Positions 49,901 through 57,653 of a stretch of 61,236 nt of DNA are shown here, one piece after another; positions within the stretch are counted from its first letter, which is position 1; every line of letters begins with the position of its first letter. Position numbers and translations under genes: made by a program. The DNA is from CAYOBW01 sp964402115. GTDB lineage: Bacteria; Verrucomicrobiota; Kiritimatiellia; UBA8416; CAYOBW01. Under the pieces are notes generated by a model. The model was given only the letters and a program-made list of their open reading frames with translations. It was not told the DNA's origin and did no database searches. Where the stretch lies: NCBI GenBank assembly GCA_964402115.1, contig CAYOBW010000010.1:1-61236 (forward strand). Reading direction: 5' to 3'.

Positions 49901-50344
49901 CTTAACGCGGCCGCGCTGACGAAGACCGGGGCAGGCACCGCCACCCTCACCACGATGAACCACTACACCGGAGGCACTACGATCAGCAACGGCACCCTGG
50001 CGGTCAGCGGCAGCGGCACGCTGGGCAGCGGCAACGTGACCGTGAGCGCCGGCGCGCTGGCGCTCAGTAACAGCACGGCGATCGCCGACACAGCGACTCT
50101 GACGATCGCCGACACAGCGACTCTGACGATCGCCAACGGCGCAACCGCCGCGCTGGCCACCGGGGTGAACGAAACGGTGAACGAGCTGTTCTTCGGAACT
50201 AGGCGCATGTATCGCGGCACTTGGGGATCGCCGGCTTGCGCGTCGTGCACCTTCCACGACGACAGCGGCCGCCTGACGGGCTCGGGCATGCTGACCGTCG
50301 AGAGCGGACCTGTCGCCCCCCCCACGGTGTTCAGCGTCAGGTAA
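40934..50344 (+). CDS. Giant secreted glycine-rich / autotransporter-associated-repeat protein
   Basis: A 3136-residue protein; ATG 40934 has GGGAG eight bases upstream. A signal peptide (VAVTLFAGMIGGTAKA) is followed by three glycine-rich modules (about residues 28-310, 390-680 and 765-1035). Each opens with 'NTGSGGTITYTD' and 'DVLVVAGGG' and is followed by an Ig-like linker. Three blocks then start with FFWTS-ASG-W (about 1130, 1775 and 2400) and carry autotransporter-associated strand repeats such as NTYGGATTITGGT, with putative Ig (He_PIG-like) domains, GTAPYSYAVVSGALPS, between them. These repeats form beta-helices in surface proteins. No C-terminal beta-barrel or PEP-CTERM sorting signal is present; the protein ends TVFSVR. 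A role as adhesin, sheath or matrix protein is inferred. Confidence 0.88.
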   Translation: MKRYTHAATAVAVTLFAGMIGGTAKAIDNTGSGGTITYTDSNGQNPRSSPAYAGGYVVHTFTSSGTLTIPWSVVGDVLVVAGGGAGGYFAGGGGAGGLIYSNGCTIGTSVSVTVGNGGTGSSGIGGNGQNSVFGSITATGGGGGGDRSTTRNGAAGGSGGGGSPADSAPQGMGGAASPSGRGNPGGNGANWGWGGGGGGGAGATGSAGSGNVGGNGGVGLSYSLVGSNVYYAGGGGGGSFGGNPVGSGGLGGGGTGSSSAGGTAGKANTGGGGGGSDFATGGAGGSGIVIVGYPYDDGLLRITLTRPTNNHSYPYGAPVMAEATVLGGTVPYSVTFYNNATAVWTTNSSSKTYTVNLGALPMGTNAVYAAITDSVSAAATTVTNTYYVDNSGTGGTITYTDASGQNPRPSPPYGGGYVVHTFTSPGTLNIPASSLGDVLVVAGGGGGAYFGGGGGAGGLVYSTGCKVPTNVSVTVGIGGAGSTTWGTIGGNGGSSVFGSLAAIGGGGGGTRLGTRYGQDGASGGSGGGASEYDLGSAPSPGSGTTGQGHAGGTSVQYGGGGGGGAGAAGGNGSGSNVGGKGGDGLVYPISGSSVTYAGGGGGGTFGGTAGDGGAGGGGAGSGSGNGTAGTANTGGGGGSANQAAGGAGGSGIVIVKYPYVCGRLPVWILLDTPANNQAISYGISVTATVSVLSGTSPYSVTLYKDSAVAWTTNNTSSSTFSVNLGPLPMGSHTIRATVTDSAAPTPATASTATQTFWVDNRGTGGTITYTDANGLNPVASPPYANGYVIHAFTSAGANSLWLPFHATGEVLVVAGGGGGGCHSGGGGGAGGVKYSTSHAVAAGNTSVTVGSGAAGMAASSYTPISGGDSAFGALTANGGGGGSRRDGAINAYPGGSGGGCGSDKTTVGTGMTGQGSNGGIGYGSNPYCGGGGGGKVSTGSPATSAGGGNGGAGAQYTVFPVAGSPTGWFGGGGGGGRLNAGTVGAGGAGGGGAGSATGVGVNASSNTGGGGGGGGPSSAGGAGSSGIVLVRYPWVSSVPLSVTISPTNGQVCAYGYPIAAMVRILSGTPPYAVTLYKDAAVAWTTNNTSVMTIPVNLGALTVGSHTVSVTVTDSASAVANSSVNTFTVAIPPTRFFWTSTASGAWADALNWTNNLGTVAAPASGGLAAYALNFNAAGATYTATNTFGGAFQLNQLNFGGAAATLAGGSLTLVNDGAALPQVNQNGAAAVTIGNNIALSTNVTFGGTGAGKLTVAGALSGAGGLTKTNSGTLTLTSTNNAYTGATTINGGILRLSGIPVGSASYAKNSTYTFNPATGNLLAGLSPTANSNTSGGSEGSAGVSVLTDGSNSGTHLTGGYTIGNNAVLTYTLPAGVPGGYDIARINIYSGWADSGRDRITLTSISYSTVGAPTTFTAITNSAVSYDGGTGIALAALTSSGGVLASGVYAIKFTFGAQENNYVGYRELEVVGTPTVGSLPNATALSIAAGGTMDLRGGRQTVASLADSGGSGGVVTNSAAAIPAILTINPSAGSTTFSGAIRSSIRLIKTGAGAQVLTGASAYSGATTVSNGTLLVNGSITGAVNVISGATLGGTGAITGSVTYASGAFALFTNNAPMRFTGTVTLNGNKVHLTLPDNLPAGTYLLATNTTAGFAGAFATTPVIDNGSLQGASSTNIVMDGSSVVLAAPASPTILISPPTLAPGTRDIAYSATLTAVGGTAPYSYAVVSGALPSCLSLTTGGLLSGTPDTVGIYSFTVQAMDSLGTTGSNAYALVIQPIPSSFFWTSSASGGWDAPGNWTNELGTVAAPLNAGRPYYALNFNKGGTTITATNTLNSGFLLNLLNFGGAAATLTGASITFTDNGTTLPQVNQNSAAPVWIATTMNLGADANFGGSGSGVLTLGGALSGPGGLTRSGTGVLAVAGTNNTYGGATTITGGTIQLGVGGVPPLLNPGFNAPGIADYIYYNSMNPTQKSLLVWTGDSDFVYSITGGGTWGVPAGSGPAVGLQMTGGIRQTLYLAPGTYTLGWQANGRGGSQVNPYYVTVDGVQVGPTRSWNNAGSTWKSDTQVFTITTAGSHTIGHKGTALIDQTVFLDSFTLTFDRSSLARLPSGTALGLASSGVLDLHGVNQTVSALTGAGGLITNTFSAAPATLTVNPSAGSASCSGAIRGAVRLVKAGAGTQVLAGASAYSGGTTVSNGTLSVNGSITGTVSVVSGAALGGTGAITGHVTYAGGALARFSTGAPMRFTGPVTLNGNTIHLTLPDNLPAGIYLLATNTTAGFTGVFATTPVIDSGSLLGAYSTNIIMDGSSVLLAAPSSPTILISPPTLAAGMRDIAYSATLTAVGGTAPYSYAVVSGALPSGLSLEPGGVLSGTPDTAGTCNFTVRATDARGYSGSNDYSLVIQPIPSSFFWTSSASGGWDVPGNWTNELGTITAPLSAGRPYYALNFNKGGTTITATNTLNSGFLLNQLNFGGAAATLTGAGIILSNSGATLPQVNQNSAAPVWIANAMTLGADANFGGSGSGVLTLGGAMSGAGGLTRSGTGMLAIAGTNNTYGGATTITSGTVKLGVGGVPALMNPGFTAPGVVDWMQFSGMNAAQKSVFVWTGNPECVYSITGGGTWAVPAGSGPAVGLQRTGGIQQALYLAPGTYTLSWQANGRGGSQVNPYYVTVDGAQVGPTRSWNSAGGTWKSDSQVITLTTAGSHTVGVKGTAAADLTVFVDNFTLTFDRSSLARLPSGTALGLAASGVLDLHGVNQTVSALSDSGGAGGLITNTFSSTPATLTFNPSAGSTSYSGVIGGDVILVKSGNGAQVLAGINTYSRATVISVGTLLLGGPYAAQYSTVSNLVSSGLGFSSGTAFTIGGLAGAGSIALTNTAGTAVALSVGNNGVSTTCGGLLSGSGGVSKIGPGTLELTGDNNYTGLTDVQAGTLRLARLGGTIADTAPVRVSGGTLELAQWDTVGAVTLHSGSISGPGTLTGAAYALTDGGTISTTLGLNAAALTKTGAGTATLTTMNHYTGGTTISNGTLAVSGSGTLGSGNVTVSAGALALSNSTAIADTATLTIADTATLTIANGATAALATGVNETVNELFFGTRRMYRGTWGSPACASCTFHDDSGRLTGSGMLTVESGPVAPPTVFSVR
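45560..49390 (+). repeat. In-frame tandem duplication with 1878-bp period inside the giant gene
   Basis: The sequence around 45991 (ATCGCCGACGATCCTGATCT) recurs at 47869, exactly 1878 bp (626 codons) later, and the similarity continues on both sides over roughly two units. Each unit codes for a He_PIG-like Ig domain, an FFWTSSASGGWD block, a strand-repeat region and a beta-sandwich-like PGTYTL-WQANGRGG segment. Differences are scattered and keep the frame. The outer boundaries are approximate. Confidence 0.85.
50079..50134 (+). repeat. 24-bp tandem repeat near the 3' end of the giant gene
   Basis: A 24-bp unit beginning CGATCGCCGACACAGCGACT is present twice plus an 8-bp partial copy, coding for repeated TIADTATL. 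It extends the beta-helix by whole turns without breaking the frame. Confidence 0.85.
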
Positions 50345-50387
50345 ACACGTCGTCGAGCGCTGCACCACGAACTCAGGAGACAACGCA

Positions 50388-53300
50388 ATGCGGCAACGCA
50401 GTAGAATCGGCTTGGCGCTCGCGGCAGGGTTGGTCGCGGCGGTGATGGGCGAAACAGCCCAGGCATTCGACAACACCGGCAGCGGCGGAACGATCACCTA
50501 CACGGACTCCAGCGGGCAGAATCCGCGATCATTCCCGCCCTACGTGGATGGCTATGTCATACACGCCTTTAACGGCGCCGGCATCACGAACCTGTACCTC
50601 CCCGTGACGGTTGTTGGCGACGTGCTGGTGGTGGCAGGCGGCGGCAGCGGCGGCGTGAACGGCGGCGGCGGGGGCGGCGCCGGTGGCGTTGACTACGTGT
50701 CGTCGTACACGGTGGCGGCCGGAAGCCACTACGTCCAGGTGGGTGCCGGAGGTGTCTGCAACGCGACCTACAATTCCGCGTGGACACCTGTCAGCGGCGG
50801 CGATTCGGCTTTTGACGGGATGACCGTCCGCGGGGGCGGCGGGGGCGCAGCGCGTGACCACGGGCTCGCCGCCTACGCCGGCGGTTCCGGTGGCGGTGGG
50901 GGCGGCGGCGGGATGCCTCGCAGCAATGCCGGCAGCGGCACGAGTCCGCAGGGAAGCGATGGGGGCAACGGCAGCGGCGATTTGGGTGCGAATTCCGCCG
51001 GTGGCGGCGGTGGCGGCAAGGGCGGAACCGGCGGCACGGCAGCCTCGCAACTGGGCGGAAACGGCGGAGTTGGCGCGGCGTACACGGTGTTCGCTGCCGT
51101 GGCCGGGTCGCCGGCGGGCTGGTTTGCGGGGGGTGGCGGCGGCGGTATAACGATCAACGGCACGCAGGGAACCGGCGGGACGGGCGGCGGTGGTTCGGGC
51201 GCGAAATCCGGCGCAGGCGCCAACGGCAGCCCAAATACCGGGGGCGGGGGCGGCGGCGGCGGTGCCGGCAGCCTCGGCGGCAGCGGCGGATCCGGTGTGG
51301 TACTTGTCAGGTATCCCTACGCCGCCGACTTGCCGTTCACCATCACGCTGGTCACCCCTGAGGACAACCAGAGTTACTCCTGCACGAACCCGGTCATTGT
51401 GAGCGCCGTGGTTGCGGGAGGGATTCCGCCCTATGCCGTGACGTTCCACAGGGACGCCAACGTGGTGTGGAGCACGAACAGCGCGCCGGGCACCATGTTT
51501 TCGGCGAACCTCGGGGCGTTGGTCCCGGGGTCGTACACCGTTCGAGCCACGGTGACCGACAGCGCCGCGCCGACACCGGCAACGGCGTCCTCAGCCACCC
51601 ACACGATCACCTCCATCGATATGGGCAATACCGGCTACGGCGGGACAATCGTCTACACGGATCCCAGCGGGCTGAACCCGCGTGCTTCCGCGCCGTATCT
51701 CGGGGGCTACGTGATTCACGTCTACACGAATGCGGGCGCAAACACCCTTTCGGTTCCCGTGCCCGTGAGCGCCGACGTGCTGGTCGTGGCAGGCGGCGGA
51801 AGCGGGGGCGCCCACGGCGGGGGCGGCGGCGGCGCCGGAGGGGTTGTCTACACGTCGGCCTATGATTTGGCGGCCATGGGCGTTTACAACCTGACGGTGG
51901 GCACCGGTGCCGTGGGCCGGGCGTACAGTACGACTTTCACGCCCACCAGCGGCGGCGATTCGACCTTCGATTCGCTGACCGCGATCGGAGGCGGAGGCGG
52001 GGCCGGGCGCGACTACGGTCCCGCTGCCTATTCCGGCGGTTCCGGCGGCGGCGGCGGCCATGGCGGCGGCTTGCGGACCACGCCCGGGAACGGCACGAGC
52101 GGACAGGGGAGCCCCGGAGGCAACGGTTACGAAAATGGCAGCCCATCCGCCGGCGGCGGCGGCGGCGGCAAGGGTGGAACGGGCCTCGCCGCAGCCATCG
52201 GGGCGGCCGGGAACGGCGGCACCGGCGGGCAATATCAGGTGTTCGCCCCGGTGGCGGGGTCGCCGCCCGGCTGGTTTGCGGGCGGCGGCGGGGGCGGCCT
52301 TCTGCAGGCTGGCGCAGTGGGAGCCGGCGGGACCGGGGGTGGCGGAGCGGGATCCATAGTGGGCCAAGGCGTGAACGGCATGCCCCATACGGGCGGGGGC
52401 GGAGGCGCCGGATCCGTCGGCGGAACTGGCGGCTCGGGCATCGTCCTTGTCAGGTATCCCTTCGACAACGGTACGCTTGCCGTCATGCTTTTCAACCCGA
52501 CGAACCGTCAGACCATCTGTGTCGGCCCCACGATCACGGCCACGGCCAAGGTTGTGGGCGGCCCGGCGCCCTATGCGGTGACGGTCTACACCAACTCCGC
52601 CGTGGCGTGGACGACGAACAACGCCATGGCGACGGTGTTCGACGCCAACCTGGGCGTCCTGCCCCCCGGAACCTACACCATCAGCGTCAAGGTAACCGAC
52701 GGCAACGCGGCAACCGCCACCACGGCCACCAACACGCTCACGATTGTACCCGCCAACGTCGTGGTCGCGCCGACGGTGCTCTCCGACGGGCAGAGGTTCG
52801 TGCCCCGCCGCGACGCGCTTGCCGCCGGCGGCGGCACCGCGCCCTACACCTTTGCCGTCACCAGCGGCAGTCTGCCGCCGGGCATGGGCCTGTCGGCAGC
52901 GGGCCTGCTTTCGGGCACGCCGGACAGTCTGGGCACCTTCACGTTCACCGTGCAAGCCACGGACGCCTACGGCTACACCGGGCGCCAGGCGTACACGCTG
53001 AACATCGTGAGCGGCCCGCTCAGCTTCTTCTGGACACGCAACGCGTCCGGCTCCTGGAGCGCGGCGGAGAACTGGACCAACGAAACGGCCACGTCGGCGG
53101 CGCCGAGCAGCGCCGGTTCGGCCAAGTACGCGCTCAACTTCAACGCGGCCGGGGCGACGTACAACGCCATGAACGACCTGGCCGACGGGTTCATGCTCAA
53201 CCAGTTGAACTTCGGCGGCGCCGCGGCGACGCTGACGGGGACGGGCATGACCCTGACCAACGACGGCGCCAACTTGCCGCAGGTCAACCAGAACAGCGCG

Positions 53301-54923
53301 GCCGCGGTCCTGATCGGCAACAAGCTCGCGCTCAGCACCAATGTGACATTCGGCGGGTCCGGCAACGGAACGGTCACGCTCAGCGGCGCGCTCGGGGGAC
53401 GCGGCGGGCTGATCAACAACGGACCGGGGACCGTGGTGCTTGCCTCCGGCAACACCCATGCCGGCGAAACGGTCCTCGCCGGCGGCACGCTTGTGCTGGC
53501 CAGCCAGTATGCGGCACAGAACAGCACGGTCGTCAGTCTCGCGACCGGCGGACTCGGGTTCAGCGGCCCGGCGGCCTTCACCCTTGGCGGTCTGACCGGC
53601 ACCGGCAACATCGGGTTGGTCAACGCGGCCGGCGCAGCGGTGACCCTGTCGGTCGGCAACAACGGCGCCAGCACCGCGTACGCCGGCAGTCTCAGCGGAA
53701 GCGGCGGCATCGTCAAGGTCGGCCCCGGCACGCTGACCCTGTCCGGCGACAGTTCCTTCACGGGCGCGCTCACGCTCAGCGCGGGCAGCGGCACGGCGAT
53801 CCTCTCCGGCAACAACAGCGCCCGCCCCGGCGGCACGAGCGGCCTCACCGTCATCAACAGCGGCAGCACCCTGCAGTTGCAGGCCAACGCCGCCAATACG
53901 GTGGACGGCATCTCGTACGCCTTGTCCCAGGAACAGCTCGCCAATCAGCCGCTGCTGCTCAACAACGGCGGCACTCTGCAGCTGCGCGCGGACAGCGATG
54001 TGACTTTTGCCGGCGCCAACAACTTCGGAGGCCTCGGCAATGCCACGGTCACGATCGATGTCAACCAACTCACCGCCGGCAACACGAACCACACCATCAC
54101 GCTTGCGCCGGGCGGATACAACACGTCCACCACCATCATCAATGTCGAGGGGGGCAACGGCTATACGCTGCACCTGGGCAACCTGGCGCACGGAGGCCCC
54201 GCGCCCCTCACATTCAACGCCAACACGGCTAACCTGGACATAGACCTGATCGGGACCGCGAAGAAAGTCAGCGGCCTGGCCGTTGGCGGTGCGGCGAACA
54301 CGACCCTTGGTGGCCTCGGTGAAAGCATGAGCAACCCCGGCACGACGCTCACCAAGACCGGCACAGGCACGCTCACGCTGACTCGCTCCAACGCTTACGC
54401 CGGTGCGACAACGGTCGGCAACGGCACGCTGCGGGTGAACGGTTCGACCGCCGCGGCCAGCGCGGTGACCATCAAGAATGGCGGCACCCTGGCCGGTTCG
54501 GGCACGGTCAACGGAACGGTAACGGTGCAGAGCGGCGGCACGCTGTCCGCGGGCGGGAGCGGCGCGACGGCCGTACTGACCGTGAACAACAATGTCACGT
54601 TCCAGAGCGCCAGTGTGCTGCTGGAGGAGATCCGGGGCGAGACCGCCGGCGTGGGCTATGACCAGCTGAGCATGACCGGCGCGCTGCAACTGGGCAACGC
54701 CACGCTGCGCGTCGCGCTGGCGGACGACCGCGCACCGCCGAGCGGCACGGTGTACACGATCATCAGCGGCTGCGCGTCCATGTATGGGACGTTTGCGGGA
54801 CTGCCTGAGGGCGGGCAGTTCGAAGCCGGAGAGTGCAACTTCATGGTGCACTACAACGCGGATGCGGGCACCGTCACGCTGACGGCATACAGGCTGCAGG
54901 GGACCGTACTGATCGTGCGGTGA
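50388..54923 (+). CDS. Large secreted glycine-rich / autotransporter-associated-repeat protein, paralog
   Basis: A 1511-residue protein; ATG 50388 has AGGAGA seven bases upstream, 43 bp after the previous gene. The signal peptide (LALAAGLVAAVMGETAQA) is followed by two glycine-rich modules (about 28-310 and 405-690) with the same NTGSGGTITYTD opening as in the larger neighbour, Ig-like linkers, a He_PIG-like domain (about 785-880) and one FFWTRNASGSW block with strand repeats (about 880-1400). The last 110 residues resemble the C-terminal 'VLLEEIRGETAGVGYDQLSM' part of other strand-repeat proteins. No translocator barrel is seen; the end is GTVLIVR. Probably co-expressed with the giant gene. 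Confidence 0.87.
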   Translation: MRQRSRIGLALAAGLVAAVMGETAQAFDNTGSGGTITYTDSSGQNPRSFPPYVDGYVIHAFNGAGITNLYLPVTVVGDVLVVAGGGSGGVNGGGGGGAGGVDYVSSYTVAAGSHYVQVGAGGVCNATYNSAWTPVSGGDSAFDGMTVRGGGGGAARDHGLAAYAGGSGGGGGGGGMPRSNAGSGTSPQGSDGGNGSGDLGANSAGGGGGGKGGTGGTAASQLGGNGGVGAAYTVFAAVAGSPAGWFAGGGGGGITINGTQGTGGTGGGGSGAKSGAGANGSPNTGGGGGGGGAGSLGGSGGSGVVLVRYPYAADLPFTITLVTPEDNQSYSCTNPVIVSAVVAGGIPPYAVTFHRDANVVWSTNSAPGTMFSANLGALVPGSYTVRATVTDSAAPTPATASSATHTITSIDMGNTGYGGTIVYTDPSGLNPRASAPYLGGYVIHVYTNAGANTLSVPVPVSADVLVVAGGGSGGAHGGGGGGAGGVVYTSAYDLAAMGVYNLTVGTGAVGRAYSTTFTPTSGGDSTFDSLTAIGGGGGAGRDYGPAAYSGGSGGGGGHGGGLRTTPGNGTSGQGSPGGNGYENGSPSAGGGGGGKGGTGLAAAIGAAGNGGTGGQYQVFAPVAGSPPGWFAGGGGGGLLQAGAVGAGGTGGGGAGSIVGQGVNGMPHTGGGGGAGSVGGTGGSGIVLVRYPFDNGTLAVMLFNPTNRQTICVGPTITATAKVVGGPAPYAVTVYTNSAVAWTTNNAMATVFDANLGVLPPGTYTISVKVTDGNAATATTATNTLTIVPANVVVAPTVLSDGQRFVPRRDALAAGGGTAPYTFAVTSGSLPPGMGLSAAGLLSGTPDSLGTFTFTVQATDAYGYTGRQAYTLNIVSGPLSFFWTRNASGSWSAAENWTNETATSAAPSSAGSAKYALNFNAAGATYNAMNDLADGFMLNQLNFGGAAATLTGTGMTLTNDGANLPQVNQNSAAAVLIGNKLALSTNVTFGGSGNGTVTLSGALGGRGGLINNGPGTVVLASGNTHAGETVLAGGTLVLASQYAAQNSTVVSLATGGLGFSGPAAFTLGGLTGTGNIGLVNAAGAAVTLSVGNNGASTAYAGSLSGSGGIVKVGPGTLTLSGDSSFTGALTLSAGSGTAILSGNNSARPGGTSGLTVINSGSTLQLQANAANTVDGISYALSQEQLANQPLLLNNGGTLQLRADSDVTFAGANNFGGLGNATVTIDVNQLTAGNTNHTITLAPGGYNTSTTIINVEGGNGYTLHLGNLAHGGPAPLTFNANTANLDIDLIGTAKKVSGLAVGGAANTTLGGLGESMSNPGTTLTKTGTGTLTLTRSNAYAGATTVGNGTLRVNGSTAAASAVTIKNGGTLAGSGTVNGTVTVQSGGTLSAGGSGATAVLTVNNNVTFQSASVLLEEIRGETAGVGYDQLSMTGALQLGNATLRVALADDRAPPSGTVYTIISGCASMYGTFAGLPEGGQFEAGECNFMVHYNADAGTVTLTAYRLQGTVLIVR

Positions 54924-54979
54924 GGCAGGCGGTGCTTGAAGGGGACGCGTCGCACAGCGACACGGCCACAGACGAGGGA

Positions 54980-57634
54980 ATGGGCAACGGAAGCGGAGAG
55001 AATTTGAGAAACAGGAACGGATCGGGCGAGCTCGCACGATGGGCGGTTGGGCTTCTCGCGGCGATGGCGGCTGGCCGCGCGGCGGCGGCGGACTATGACG
55101 TGGCGGCCTTCTACTGGCCGGCCTATCATTCCGAGGCGCGCTGGGACGCGCAGGCGGGCTGGACGGACGGCATGGGCGAGTGGCAGATCATCCGGGACTG
55201 CCGGCCCCGGTTCGAAGGCCACGAGCAGCCCAGCATGCCGGCCTGGGGCTACCAGGACGAAAGCGATCCCCGCGTGATGGAAAAGAAGATCGACGCGGCG
55301 GCGCATCACGGCGTGAACGTGTTCATCTTCGACTGGTACTGGTACGACAACAAGCCGTTTCTGGAGGACTGCCTCAACAAGGGATTCCTCCAAGCCCGCA
55401 ACAACGACCGGATCAGGTTCTATCTCATGTGGGCGAACCACGATGCCTCGACGCTGTGGAATTCCCAGAAATCCCACATGCCAGGACAGGTGATCTGGCC
55501 GGGGGCGGTGGACCGGAAGACGTTCGACACGGTGGCGGATCGCGTGATCGAGCGCTACATGAAGCATCCCTCCTACTACAAGATCGACGGCAAGCCCGTC
55601 TTCTCCATCTATGAACTCGGGACCCTGATGAATGGGCTGGGCGGGCTGGCGCCGACGCGGGAGGCGCTGGATTCCTTCCGCGCAAAGGTCCAAGCGGCCG
55701 GCTTCCCGGGGCTGCACATCCAGGCGATCCTGTGGTCGAACATCCCCGCCAGCGCGACCTTCGTGCCGGGCGACCGGTCCAACACCCAGGGCAATACGAT
55801 CCAGGCGCTGGGGATTGACAGCCTGACGAACTACCAATGGGCACACTATGTCCGCGCCAGGGGCAACTACGCGGATTGGGGCAAGACGGCCGTGGCCCAA
55901 TGGATGCCCTGGACGAAGGAGTTCACCGTGCCTTTCTATCCGCATGTTTCCATCGGCTGGGACCCGAATCCAAGGTACAAGGAGTTCAAACGGAGCACGA
56001 TTGTCAATCGCTCGCCGGAGGCGTTCGCCGATTTTCTGCGGCTTGCCAAGGGCCACGTGGACAGGCAGGCGCAGCGGACCCGTCTGATCACGGTCAACGC
56101 ATGGAACGAATGGAGCGAGGGTAGTTACCTGGAACCCTGCGATCGCTACGGAATGAGCTTTCTGGAGGCCGTGATGAAAGTCTTCATTGATGAAGTCGAG
56201 GCGGACCGGCTCGCGACCACGGCTTCCGCCGATTTGCCGATCGTGCCGGCACCCCAATCGGTGACCCTGGGACAGGGGCGCTTGCAGGTCGGCGACCGGA
56301 TTGTGTGCGGCAATGGCGAACTGCGCCCGCTGGAGACCATCGTTGCCGCGGAAATGCAGCGGCTGACCGGCAGGCAGCCTGTCGTAAGCGACGAGGCGCC
56401 GCGCGAGGGGGATGTTTGTCTGCAGCTGGATTCCTCCCTGAAGGGTGAGGGTTACACGCTGGCCGTTGACAGCAAGGCGGCTGTGCGTGGGGGCAACTAT
56501 GCGGCGGTTGCCGCCGGCACGGTCAGCTTGCTCCAACTGCTCTCCGTGGAGAACGGTCGGGTGACGGTGCCGCGGCTGACCGTGAACGACGCGCCCTTCG
56601 CGCCGTATCGCGGGCTGATGATCGACGCGGCGCGGGCCTGGCACAGTCCGGCCACGCTCAAACAGATTGTGGAGCTGTGCCGTTGGTACAAGATCCGTTA
56701 CCTGCAGGTTCACTTCACGGATGATCAGTCGTTCATGTTCCCTTCCACGGCATTCCCGAAGCTGGCGACAACGAATCGCCACTACACGGTGGCTGAGCTC
56801 CAGGACTTGGAGACGTACGCGCGTGACCGCGGCGTGGCGATCCTGCCAGAGCTGGATGTGCCGGGACACGCTTCAGCCATCCTGTCCGCCATGCCGGACC
56901 TGTTTGGCAACAATCCGCGGGGTGGACGCGTCATTTGTCCGGGGCGGGAAGCGGTTTATCAGGCGTTGGACGTCCTGGTCGGGGAAATGGCGGCCATCTT
57001 CCGCACTAGCCCGTATCTGCACGTGGGAGCCGACGAGGCCAAGCTCGAGCCCTGGATAACGTGCGTGGACTGCCAGCGCTACATGTCTCAGCACCAACTG
57101 GCGGATGTCACCGAGCTCTACCGCCACTTCATTGTGCGCATGAATGACATCGTCAAGAAACACGGGAAGAAGACCATCGTCTGGGAGGGGTTCCACAAGG
57201 AGGGCAAGACCGATATTCCCCGCGATATCGCGGTGATGGTGTTCGAGAGCAAGTACAACATCTCGCCGGATCTGATTGCCCAGGGATATCCGGTGATCAA
57301 CACCTCCTGGCAGCCGCTTTACGTGGTGGGGAAGCGGAACTGGACGCCGGAATACATCTACGGCTGGAACCTGTACCGCTGGGAGAACTGGTGGAACAAG
57401 TCCCTCGCCTACGGCAAGCCGATCGAGGTGTCGCCCACCAACCTGGTTCTGGGCGCCCAGATGTGCGCCTGGGAACAAGGGGAGAAGGAGGAACTTCCCA
57501 GCCTGCGCCAGCGAGTGGCCGCGATGAGCGAACGCATTTGGAACCCCGCTGCCGTTAGTGATTTCACGCGATTCGCGGCGAGGTTGCAGGCCACGGATGC
57601 GGCGCTGGATAAACTGCTCGGAGACGCTCAATGA
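54980..57634 (+). CDS. Fusion of a WbsX/GH99-like domain with a GH20 hexosaminidase-like domain
   Basis: An 884-residue protein from ATG 54980; a TTG at 55004 with GGAGAG just upstream is a strong alternative. A signal peptide (WAVGLLAAMAAGRAAAA) is followed by a WbsX-type domain (about 30-415): VAAFYWPAYHSEARWD, GVNVFIFDWYWYDNKPFLE and ITVNAWNEWSEGSYLEP. A GH20b-like domain (about 418-545) follows, then a GH20 barrel (about 547-880) with HVGADEAKLEPW holding the catalytic Asp-Glu pair, plus AWHSPATLKQIVELCRWYKI and PELDVPGHASAI. GH20 enzymes remove beta-linked N-acetylhexosamines; WbsX/GH99-like domains act on mannose- or rhamnose-type glycans. Two activities in one secreted chain suggest stepwise breakdown of an amino-sugar heteroglycan. 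Confidence 0.88.
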   Translation: MGNGSGENLRNRNGSGELARWAVGLLAAMAAGRAAAADYDVAAFYWPAYHSEARWDAQAGWTDGMGEWQIIRDCRPRFEGHEQPSMPAWGYQDESDPRVMEKKIDAAAHHGVNVFIFDWYWYDNKPFLEDCLNKGFLQARNNDRIRFYLMWANHDASTLWNSQKSHMPGQVIWPGAVDRKTFDTVADRVIERYMKHPSYYKIDGKPVFSIYELGTLMNGLGGLAPTREALDSFRAKVQAAGFPGLHIQAILWSNIPASATFVPGDRSNTQGNTIQALGIDSLTNYQWAHYVRARGNYADWGKTAVAQWMPWTKEFTVPFYPHVSIGWDPNPRYKEFKRSTIVNRSPEAFADFLRLAKGHVDRQAQRTRLITVNAWNEWSEGSYLEPCDRYGMSFLEAVMKVFIDEVEADRLATTASADLPIVPAPQSVTLGQGRLQVGDRIVCGNGELRPLETIVAAEMQRLTGRQPVVSDEAPREGDVCLQLDSSLKGEGYTLAVDSKAAVRGGNYAAVAAGTVSLLQLLSVENGRVTVPRLTVNDAPFAPYRGLMIDAARAWHSPATLKQIVELCRWYKIRYLQVHFTDDQSFMFPSTAFPKLATTNRHYTVAELQDLETYARDRGVAILPELDVPGHASAILSAMPDLFGNNPRGGRVICPGREAVYQALDVLVGEMAAIFRTSPYLHVGADEAKLEPWITCVDCQRYMSQHQLADVTELYRHFIVRMNDIVKKHGKKTIVWEGFHKEGKTDIPRDIAVMVFESKYNISPDLIAQGYPVINTSWQPLYVVGKRNWTPEYIYGWNLYRWENWWNKSLAYGKPIEVSPTNLVLGAQMCAWEQGEKEELPSLRQRVAAMSERIWNPAAVSDFTRFAARLQATDAALDKLLGDAQ

Positions 57635-57653
57635 GAAACAACGCACTGCTGAG

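Noticed and set aside
44900..55037. Long minus-strand frames (931 and 1148 codons) opposite the giant glycine-rich genes
   Set aside because: They mirror the repetitive GC-rich sense sequence and consist of low-complexity Arg/Ala/Gly text without a start signal or domain.
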